Assembly: GCA_027314825.1 (NCBI GenBank)
Contig: DAHVAB010000156.1
Location: 1 to 6,294 of the forward strand
DNA: 6,294 bases
DNA from: Solirubrobacterales bacterium
Lineage (GTDB): Bacteria > Actinomycetota > Thermoleophilia > Solirubrobacterales > Solirubrobacteraceae
Reading direction: 5' to 3'
The position numbers were made by a program, and so were the translations under genes. This document shows, in pieces, positions 1 to 4,662 of the stretch; the stretch's first letter is position 1, and every line of letters starts with the position of its first letter. The notes under the pieces are model-generated. The model saw only the letters and a list, made by a program, of their open reading frames with translations. It ran no database searches and was not told the DNA's origin.

Positions 1-1
1 C

Positions 2-163
2 GACCGGATGCGCCTGGCGCGCGGGCATGCGGTCAAGGTGACCGTGCACCTGCGCTTCAAGCCGAACGGCAAAGGCCACGGGCTGAACGCGAGCGTGAAA
101 GTGCGTATCCCCGGCGCCCGCAAGGGCAGGGCGGCGCACCGTCACGGACGCCATCACGGCTAG
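2..163 (+). CDS. C-terminal fragment of a probable secreted or surface beta-rich protein
   Basis: The window opens inside this gene; 53 codons are visible before a TAG stop at 161-163. The readable part alternates hydrophobic and polar residues (HAVKVTVHLRF, then LNASVKVRI), as beta strands do, and ends in a basic His/Arg/Gly-rich tail (HRHGRHHG). Similar strand-rich ends with a basic tail occur in immunoglobulin-like or fibronectin-like surface proteins of high-GC actinobacteria. No catalytic motif is in view, and the start and any signal peptide lie outside the window. The next gene begins 15 nt downstream on the same strand, so the two may be cotranscribed. The frame is supported by G/C-rich third positions and the clean stop. 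The function is not identified; the surface-protein idea is inferred from composition only. Confidence 0.55.
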   Translation, partial: DRMRLARGHAVKVTVHLRFKPNGKGHGLNASVKVRIPGARKGRAAHRHGRHHG

Positions 164-165
164 CC

Positions 166-172
166 GGGAAGG
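166..172 (+). promoter_or_regulatory. Shine-Dalgarno site for the TetR-type regulator
   Basis: GGGAAGG lies 6 nt before the GTG at 179 and supports that codon as the start over internal candidates such as the ATG at 323, which would fall inside the first helix of the DNA-binding domain. Confidence 0.5.
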
Positions 173-178
173 CTGGCC

Positions 179-1279
179 GTGGCGTCAGGCAAGAGCGGGG
201 CGGCGGGCGACCGCCGCCCCCGCCCCGCCAGGCGCGGTGGGCCCACCTCTCCGGTCCGCCGCGCCGGCGGCGGGGCGGGACGCTCCGAGCGCGACAGCGT
301 CGCCGTCCTGCAACGCTCACGGATGCTCGCGGCGATGGCGAGCGCCTGCCGCGAGCAGGGCGTCGCGCCCGTGAGCGTCGCGGAGGTTTGCTCCCGGTCG
401 CGAATCTCCCGGCGCACCTTCTATGAGATGTTCGCCGACCGGGAGGAGTGCTTCCTGGCCACCCTGGATGAGGCGATCGACCGGGCCGCCGCCCGCGTGG
501 TGCCGGCCTGGGAGGCTGAGCGCCGGTGGGCGGACGCCCTGCGCGCCGGTCTGATCGCGTTCCTCGGCTACCTGGACGCCGAGCCGACGTTCGGCGGGCT
601 GCTGATCGTCTCCTCGCTCGCGGCCGGGCCGGCCGCCCTTGAGCGCCGCGCGCAGGCGGTGGCGCACGTGATCGGAGCGGTCGACCGGGGCCGGCATGAG
701 CCGCGCGCGCCGGCCGGCGTCACCTGCACGGCCGCCGAGGGAGCGGTCGGAGCGGTCCTCGCGATCCTGCACGCGCGCCTCACGCTCGGCGGCAAGCCGA
801 CCCTCGCCGGCAGCGCACGCGGCGCGCGGAGCCGCCAGAAGCCAAACGGCGCCCGGCCCAGGCGGCTGGTCGAGCTGACAGGAGAGCTCATGAGCATCCT
901 CATCGGCCCCTACCTCGGCGCCGCAGCCGCCCAACGAGAGCTGAGGCGGCCCGTGCCGAAGACGGCATCGGGCTCGCGGCCGACACCCGACCCGCTCGCC
1001 GAGCTGAAAATGCGCCTCACCTACCGCACGATCCGCGTCCTTCACGCGATCGCCGCACAGGACGCCCACGCCCCCGGCCTCTCAAACCGCCAGGTCTCCG
1101 CCGCCGCGGAGATCGCAGACCAGGGCCAGACCTCCAAGCTCCTTCACCGCCTGAAGCAGAGCGGCCTGCTCGAAAACGACGGCGCCACCGGCCCGCGAAG
1201 CGCCGCCAACGCCTGGCGTCTCACCGACACGGGCCGCGCGGTCGTGGACGCGATAGCCGACCAGGAGGGGCGCCCCTGA
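179..1279 (+). CDS. TetR/AcrR-type regulator with C-terminal winged-helix domain
   Basis: A 366-aa cytoplasmic DNA-binding protein. Residues 1-38 are a basic Pro/Arg/Gly-rich leader. Residues 40-90 form the TetR N-terminal three-helix domain; the recognition region around residues 66-85 reads SVAEVCSRSRISRRTFYEMF, close to the usual TetR pattern, followed by DREECF. Residues 95-240 are the variable helical ligand and dimer region, for which no ligand can be named. Residues 275-365 add a second domain that resembles a MarR or ArsR winged helix (LTYRTIRVLHAIAA, then SKLLHRLKQSGLLEND and WRLTDTGRAVVDAI), about 160 residues beyond a normal 200-aa TetR protein. This two-domain form is known in Solirubrobacterales-type genomes. 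TetR proteins usually repress a nearby gene and release DNA on ligand binding; the target here is unknown. The GTG start is backed by a good ribosome site. A weak link to the gene ending at 163 is possible through the 15-nt spacing. Confidence 0.88.
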   Translation: MASGKSGAAGDRRPRPARRGGPTSPVRRAGGGAGRSERDSVAVLQRSRMLAAMASACREQGVAPVSVAEVCSRSRISRRTFYEMFADREECFLATLDEAIDRAAARVVPAWEAERRWADALRAGLIAFLGYLDAEPTFGGLLIVSSLAAGPAALERRAQAVAHVIGAVDRGRHEPRAPAGVTCTAAEGAVGAVLAILHARLTLGGKPTLAGSARGARSRQKPNGARPRRLVELTGELMSILIGPYLGAAAAQRELRRPVPKTASGSRPTPDPLAELKMRLTYRTIRVLHAIAAQDAHAPGLSNRQVSAAAEIADQGQTSKLLHRLKQSGLLENDGATGPRSAANAWRLTDTGRAVVDAIADQEGRP

Positions 1280-1299
1280 TCGCTGCCGCCCGGCGCGGC

Positions 1300-1425
1300 C
1301 CGCCGGCTCGTCGCCGGGTGGCGGTCCCCGTTGACCCGTATCGGCTGGCACGGGCCGCCGGCTCGTCGCCGGGTGGCGGTCCCCGTTGACCCGTATCGGC
1401 TGGCACGGGCCGCCGGCTCGTCGCC
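1300..1425. repeat. 55-bp tandem direct repeat, 2.3 copies
   Basis: Two identical 55-bp units lie at 1300-1354 and 1355-1409, followed by a 16-bp partial third copy at 1410-1425; the 9 bases before the first copy match imperfectly. Each full unit carries a short hairpin, CCGGC-tcgtc-GCCGG, at 1303-1317 and 1358-1372, while in the third copy the right arm is broken. Each unit also holds TTGACCC. Period 55 is not a multiple of three, so the array is not coding in a conserved frame. There is no repeat/spacer division, so it is not a CRISPR array. It begins 21 nt after the regulator's stop codon and could affect transcript ends, but no T-run follows the hairpins. Confidence 0.9.
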
Positions 1426-1510
1426 TGCACGTGCTCGCTGTCGCTGCGCCCGCGCAGGCGCGCCCGGCGGCCCTTGGATCGGCGTGGTGGGTGGGTGAGG
1501 GTTCGCGGGC

Positions 1511-1524
1511 CGTGTCGCGACACG
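1511..1524. promoter_or_regulatory. Perfect 14-bp palindrome, candidate operator of the three-gene operon
   Basis: CGTGTCGCGACACG reads identically on both strands. It is centred about 42 nt before the ATG at 1560 and overlaps the place where a -35 box would lie relative to the TAGTCT at 1544-1549. A dimeric repressor or activator could bind there. The regulator encoded at 179-1279 is the only DNA-binding protein candidate close by on this side, but nothing in the sequence proves that it binds here. Confidence 0.4.
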
Positions 1525-1543
1525 AGGATGTGGGCGTTCGTTG

Positions 1544-1549
1544 TAGTCT
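1544..1549 (+). promoter_or_regulatory. Possible -10 box for the three-gene operon
   Basis: TAGTCT fits the loose actinobacterial TAnnnT pattern and ends 10 nt before the ATG at 1560. No Shine-Dalgarno sequence lies in the 10 nt between, so a leaderless or near-leaderless transcript is suggested. No convincing -35 hexamer is present; that place is taken by the palindrome at 1511-1524. Confidence 0.3.
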
Positions 1550-1559
1550 CATCGGCGCG

Positions 1560-2225
1560 ATGGCGGCTCCACGCGTCCAAGATGAGTCCGTGGCGATCGT
1601 CCTGCTCGGCAGCTTCAACCCGAGCATCTTCGAGCCGTTGTGGCTCTCCAATAACGGCTTGGTCTCCGAGCCAGAGGCCGAAGGGGCCGAGCGACAGCTG
1701 ATCGACCATGAGTTCGCTCGCGTCGTGCTTCCGTGGGCGGAGATGTTCGTCGACAAAGAGCGTCTCCAAGCTCAAACCAGGAGCGCGGCGGTCAACGCTG
1801 CGCAGGTTCGCGATCTGGTGCTGGGCGTGCTTCGCCTGCTCATCCATACGCCCGTGAGCCTTCTCTCGATCCATCACCGCACGGACTTGGAGGTCGAGAC
1901 CGAGCAGCAATGGCACGACGCCGGCCATAGGCTTGCTCCAAAGGAGCCGTGGGACGGTATCCTCGATGACCCCGGCATGTTCGATTTCGCGATGGCGGGC
2001 AGACGGCCCGACGATCTGGGCGGCTCCATCCGTGTCAGGGTCCGCCCTCTGGCGACCAAGAAGCCGTGGGGCATCTTCATGAACGTCAACGACGAAGTGC
2101 ATCTGCTCGATCCGCCCGCAGACGAGCCTGCGGCGCATGCGGCCGAGCTGCTCGAGCGGATCTGGCCCGAGGCCGAGCAACGAGCAACGCGCATCCGCAC
2201 ATCGCTGATCGAGCGTCTCTTCTGA
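1560..2225 (+). CDS. Hypothetical protein with FNPxIF motif, first gene of an MBL operon
   Basis: A 221-aa predicted soluble protein of unknown function. Residues 11-17 (VAIVLLG) are a hydrophobic beta strand, followed by the striking SFNPSIFEPLW (18-28). I recall similar FNPxIFxPxW starts in uncharacterised bacterial proteins but cannot name a family. The middle (about 75-105) is rich in Leu, Val and Ile and looks helical; VSLLSIHH is a further hydrophobic core segment. Residues near 160-180 (IRVRVRPLATKKPWGIFMNVNDEVHL) are strand-like, and the C-terminus (AAHAAELLERIWPEAEQRA) is an amphipathic helix. There is no signal peptide or membrane segment. The frame stays open upstream to 1386, but that part translates the 55-bp repeat and is poor protein, so the ATG at 1560, just before the conserved-looking strand, is chosen. 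The next gene starts 1 nt after the stop, so the two must share an mRNA. Confidence 0.8.
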   Translation: MAAPRVQDESVAIVLLGSFNPSIFEPLWLSNNGLVSEPEAEGAERQLIDHEFARVVLPWAEMFVDKERLQAQTRSAAVNAAQVRDLVLGVLRLLIHTPVSLLSIHHRTDLEVETEQQWHDAGHRLAPKEPWDGILDDPGMFDFAMAGRRPDDLGGSIRVRVRPLATKKPWGIFMNVNDEVHLLDPPADEPAAHAAELLERIWPEAEQRATRIRTSLIERLF

Positions 2226-2226
2226 G

Positions 2227-2787
2227 ATGGCAACCGTTCCGGCGCCCACGCAGACGTTCAACGACCTGGCGTCCGTCGCTTCGTTGCAGCCATCCGAGCT
2301 ATCCGCGCCGCCGGCTTATGTGAAGCCCTTTCTGAAGGCGGTCGATTCGTCCGATGAGGCGGCAATCGAACGGGGTGGGCTATCTGAGCGGCTCGGTGCG
2401 CCCGTCGTTGCGACCCCGCCGCGGGTGCTTCCAACGATCTATGGGGAACAGCCGGTGGAGGAAGCCGAGAGGATGATCGCTCTGCAGTCCTGGGAGGGCG
2501 TCGTGCTCGATGTCGGGGAGACAACGTTCACCGCCAGGCTTGCCGACGCCACCGCCGACCATGCCGAGGAACAGGTGGAGCTATCGACAGAGGAGCTCTC
2601 TGACTTCGATCTGGCGCTGCTGGAGCCCGGCGCGATCTTCTACTGGACTATCGGCTACCGCCTGCTGCGCGGATCGCGAGAACGGGTCTCCCGGATACGG
2701 TTCAGACGCCTGCCGGCCTGGAACCGCAGACAGCTCCATGAGGCGCGTGAGCGTGCCGGCGCGCTCCGCCGTGACCTCGGCTGGTAG
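2227..2787 (+). CDS. Hypothetical protein with predicted small beta-barrel core, second gene of the operon
   Basis: A 186-aa soluble protein of unknown function. Residues 1-75 are Ala/Pro/Ser-rich and probably flexible. From 89 the sequence becomes strand-like: WEGVVLDVGETTFTARL (89-105), an acidic stretch EEQVELSTEELSDFD (114-128), then LLEPGAIFYWTIGYR (131-145) and RVSRIRFRRLPAW (153-165). This alternation over about 75 residues suggests a compact OB- or SH3-like barrel, which could bind nucleic acid or a protein partner. The C-terminus (166-186) is a basic helix. No catalytic motif is visible. The start ATG follows the previous TGA by one base (TGAgATG), an arrangement typical of translational coupling, and no separate ribosome site is evident. 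The end lies 10 nt before the ATG of the MBL gene, or overlaps it if that gene uses an upstream GTG. Barrel fold and binding role are inferred from pattern only. Confidence 0.78.
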   Translation: MATVPAPTQTFNDLASVASLQPSELSAPPAYVKPFLKAVDSSDEAAIERGGLSERLGAPVVATPPRVLPTIYGEQPVEEAERMIALQSWEGVVLDVGETTFTARLADATADHAEEQVELSTEELSDFDLALLEPGAIFYWTIGYRLLRGSRERVSRIRFRRLPAWNRRQLHEARERAGALRRDLGW

Positions 2788-2797
2788 CTCGGCGAGC

Positions 2798-3898
2798 ATG
2801 CTCGCGCCCGCTGCGGACGAGCTCGAGATATCGCTTTTCGGACCAGGCTACGGCGAGTCGATCGCCATGCATCTCGGCGATGCACGCTGGATCATCGTCG
2901 ACTCGTGCATCGACGCAGCCTCTGGGATGCCGGCGGCCATCGCGTACCTGCAAGAGATCGGCGTCGACTGCTCTGAGCAGGTGGCCGCCGTGCTTGCGAC
3001 GCACTGGCACGACGATCACGTCCGTGGGCTCGCCGAGGTTCTTCGAGTGTGTGAGCGCGCGCGGTTCGTTCTCTCGCCGGCGCTGCAGGCCGACGAGTTT
3101 CTCGTCCTCGTCGAGTCCCGGGCGCTCGGCAGCCAGCGGTTCTCCTCGGGTGTGAGCGAGCTGGCGGACGCCCTCTCGGCGCTCCGAGCGAGACGCCATC
3201 GCTCCGCGCGGGCAGGCGTGAGCTTTGCACTGGAGAACACCATCGTTGCGAGGTCCGGTGCCTGCACGGTGCTCGCTCTCTCGCCGTGCTCCAGCGCCGT
3301 ACAACGTGCGCTCACCGAGATCGCCGACCTGCTCCCGACGCCGCTGCAGCCACTTCGACGCGTGAGCGCACCATCGTCCAACGCCGCCTCTATCGCCCTG
3401 TGGCTGAAAGGGGATGCCGGGACGGCGCTGCTGGGCGCCGATCTGGACTGCCACCGCGACGACACGGCGGGGTGGGGCGCAGTCCTTGCCCTCGACCCTG
3501 CGGCCGACGGGCGCGCTGGGCTCCTCAAGGTCCCGCACCACGGCTCGAGCAACGCGCACGATCAGCGGATGTGGGATCACCTGCTCCACGAGCGTCCACA
3601 GGCGATGCTCACGCCTTGGTCACGCGGCGGCCGGACACTGCCCGAAGGGAGCGACCGGGACCGCATCTGCACCTTGGCGCCCGCCGCCATCATTGCTGGG
3701 CAGGCTGCGGGCAAGCCACAGCGATACGACCCGGCGGTCGAGCGGACGTTGCGAGAGGTGACCATCTCGCGCCAGCTCGCGCTGGGACGCACAGGTCACG
3801 TCCGCGCGCGATGCGGACCGTCGGACGAAGGGCGTTGGCGGATGGAGATGGTTCGGAATGCTCGGGGCCTGTGCGGGTCGGCGGTGAGCGCCAACTGA
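2798..3898 (+). CDS. ComEC-like MBL-fold metallohydrolase, third gene of the operon
   Basis: A 366-aa soluble metallo-beta-lactamase-fold enzyme. It opens with the ComEC/Rec2-like strand pair ISLFGPGYGES (11-21) and WIIVDSCID (31-39). The metal motif ATHWHDDHVRGL supplies H69, H71, D73 and H74 (HxHxDH). A second block, SIALWLKGDAGTALLGADLD (198-217), carries the expected metal-bridging Asp (D215), and LLKVPHHGSSNAH (242-254) carries the late His (H247 or H248). All zinc ligands I would expect for this branch are therefore present, and the protein is probably active. MBL enzymes of this branch hydrolyse phosphoesters, often in DNA or RNA; the substrate here is unknown. Unlike ComEC it has no membrane segments. 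Residues 255-366 form a C-terminal extension ending in TGHVRAR and a Trp/Arg-containing tail. The ATG at 2798 is the nearest ATG before the conserved start; a GTG at 2771, overlapping the upstream gene, is an alternative. With its two partners it looks like a transferred accessory module. Confidence 0.88.
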   Translation: MLAPAADELEISLFGPGYGESIAMHLGDARWIIVDSCIDAASGMPAAIAYLQEIGVDCSEQVAAVLATHWHDDHVRGLAEVLRVCERARFVLSPALQADEFLVLVESRALGSQRFSSGVSELADALSALRARRHRSARAGVSFALENTIVARSGACTVLALSPCSSAVQRALTEIADLLPTPLQPLRRVSAPSSNAASIALWLKGDAGTALLGADLDCHRDDTAGWGAVLALDPAADGRAGLLKVPHHGSSNAHDQRMWDHLLHERPQAMLTPWSRGGRTLPEGSDRDRICTLAPAAIIAGQAAGKPQRYDPAVERTLREVTISRQLALGRTGHVRARCGPSDEGRWRMEMVRNARGLCGSAVSAN

Positions 3899-3918
3899 GG
3901 GCCGTCACGAGGGCGGGA

Positions 3919-3938
3919 TCGATGGCGGCACCCATCGA
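3919..3938 (+). terminator. Hairpin after the MBL operon, possible terminator
   Basis: TCGATGG and CCATCGA form a perfect 7-bp stem around a 6-nt loop, 20 nt after the MBL stop codon. No T-run follows, so a classical intrinsic terminator is not shown; it may be an RNA 3'-end structure or chance. Confidence 0.3.
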
Positions 3939-3978
3939 GCGGTCGCCGCGAATCGCCTGCGCTGATGCGTCGATGCGC

Positions 3979-3984
3979 TAGCGT
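3979..3984 (+). promoter_or_regulatory. Possible -10 box of the antitoxin gene
   Basis: TAGCGT ends 7 nt before the GTG at 3992, the distance expected for a leaderless transcript. There is no ribosome site and no clear -35 hexamer, so the evidence is spacing plus the TAnnnT pattern. Confidence 0.3.
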
Positions 3985-3991
3985 CACGCTC

Positions 3992-4210
3992 GTGCGCACG
4001 ACGCTGAACATCGACGCCGATGTGATCTTCGCGGCGCGGGAGCTGGCGGCCGATGAGCGCAGGTCGCTCGGCTCGGTGATCTCCGAGCTGGCGCGCCGGG
4101 GCATGACGCCGGCAAGCGTGCGGATCGCGGGCGATCTGCACCTGATCAGCGTGCCGGACGGCACTCCTGCGATCACGCCGGAGATGGTCCGCCGGGCGCC
4201 GGAGGACTGA
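3992..4210 (+). CDS. Ribbon-helix-helix (VapB-type) antitoxin, without toxin
   Basis: A 72-aa protein. MRTTLNIDADVIFAARELA (1-19) is the beta strand and first helix of a ribbon-helix-helix domain, and ERRSLGSVISELARRGM (22-38) is the second helix, ending in the usual ELARRG. These proteins dimerise through the strand, bind operator DNA, and use the C-terminal tail to block a partner toxin, normally a VapC PIN-domain RNase encoded directly downstream. The tail here (VPDGTPAITPEMVRRAPED) matches the usual SVP...ITPEMVRRA ending, so the protein is full length. No PIN-domain gene follows; the next 16 nt are non-coding and then a gene remnant lies on the opposite strand. It is therefore an orphan antitoxin, or one acting in trans. 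GTG 3992 is chosen because the domain begins exactly there; an ATG nine codons upstream would add residues not usual for the family. Confidence 0.8.
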   Translation: MRTTLNIDADVIFAARELAADERRSLGSVISELARRGMTPASVRIAGDLHLISVPDGTPAITPEMVRRAPED

Positions 4211-4226
4211 GGCGAACGCCGCCCTC

Positions 4227-4496
4227 TTAGACGTTGACGCCCGCCAGGAGCGCGGCCAAGTCGATGTCCCGCACGCCGTCGAGCGGGCAGGGCAGCGTCG
4301 CGTCCGCGCCGTGGCGGGTGCAGCGCGCGTAGCCGTGCTCGCCCGGCTCGGTGTAGACCTCGACGGTGCGGGCGGGAATGTCGATCAGCCAGTAGGTGGG
4401 GATCGCGGCGCGGGCGTAGAGCGGCCCCTTCACATCGCGGTCGATCGATTGGGTGCTGGGCGCCACCTCGACGACGAGGGAGGCGGCGCGCAGCAG
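4227..4496 (-). pseudogene. Uma2-family (PD-(D/E)XK-like) nuclease, C-terminal remnant
   Basis: About 90 codons read on the minus strand to a TAA at 4229-4227. The match to the Uma2 (DUF820) family is good: SLVVEVAPSTQSIDRDVK followed by GPLYARAAIPTYWLID and TVEVYTEP, ending DIDLAALLAGVNV. The conserved Glu of VVEV and the Lys of DRDVK, part of the PD-(D/E)XK core, are present. The N-terminal half, about 90-100 residues of a usual 180-200 and including the PD motif, is missing. The frame continues upstream only to a TAG at 4535-4533 and there reads IS256-like sequence instead. A protein begun at GTG 4466 would start inside a core strand, so I call it non-functional. Uma2 proteins are very abundant in some bacteria and are related to restriction-type nucleases, but their role is largely unknown. 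It lies tail-to-tail with the antitoxin gene, 16 nt apart. Confidence 0.72.
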
Positions 4497-4497
4497 T

Positions 4498-4662
4498 CGC
4501 CCCGCAGGCGCCCCGCCCGGCGGGTGGCCGACCTACTCGGTCATCTCGGCCTCCGACACGGCCTCGATCACCTGGCCGGCCGAGTTGTGAGAGCAGCCCG
4601 CCGGGCCCCGAGCGCTCTTCGGGCTTCAGTCCTGTGCTCGCGCCCACGAGCCAAGCGAGCAC
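4498..4662 (-). pseudogene. IS256-type transposase remnant, frameshifted and interrupted by a stop
   Basis: Two frames must be joined to read it. From about 4608 down to 4582 the minus strand gives GPGGLLSQL, the usual lead-in of IS256 transposases. After a one-base shift at about 4581-4578 it continues GQVIEAVSEAEMTE, then a TAG at 4535-4533, then VGHPPGGAPAG. This corresponds to the family pattern GPGGLLxxLTKxVLExALEAEMTEHLGY followed by a Gly/Pro-rich piece, with the TAG where His or Tyr is expected. Only about 50 of roughly 400 residues remain, and the DDE catalytic domain is absent. The fragment abuts the Uma2 remnant at about 4497 in the same frame. The recognition rests on memory of the family; a protein search would settle it. 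The boundary at 4662 is approximate, set by a possible GTG start after AGGAGG. Confidence 0.55.

Noticed and set aside
317..1069. Minus-strand open frame opposite the TetR-type gene
   Set aside because: Antisense shadow of a well-supported regulator; no domain pattern.
1300..1425. CRISPR-like array
   Set aside because: The full 55-bp period is identical between copies, with no variable spacer, and only 2.3 copies exist.
1427..1434. GCACGTGC palindrome as an operator
   Set aside because: An 8-bp GC-rich palindrome is common by chance in such DNA and it is not placed relative to any promoter.
1386..1559. Upstream extension of the first operon gene to an ATG at 1386
   Set aside because: It would translate part of the 55-bp tandem repeat and the palindrome, gives Ala/Arg-rich patternless sequence, and the protein-like pattern starts only after the ATG at 1560.
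1221..2261. Long minus-strand open frame opposite the operon's first gene
   Set aside because: It is the complement of a better gene, crosses the tandem repeat and has no domain pattern; long antisense frames are expected in high-GC DNA.
2510..2797. Upstream extension of the MBL gene to 2510
   Set aside because: The added 96 residues are Arg/Ser-rich out-of-frame reading of the preceding gene; the ComEC-like core begins just after the ATG at 2798.
2702..3589. Long minus-strand open frame opposite the MBL gene
   Set aside because: The plus strand encodes a clear MBL protein with all metal ligands; the antisense product is Arg-rich with no motif.
3796..4607. Long minus-strand frame continuing beyond the IS256-like segment
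   Set aside because: Only its first part (GPGGLLSQL) resembles a transposase; after the frameshift point it is an Arg/Gly-rich shadow of the Uma2 remnant and the antitoxin.
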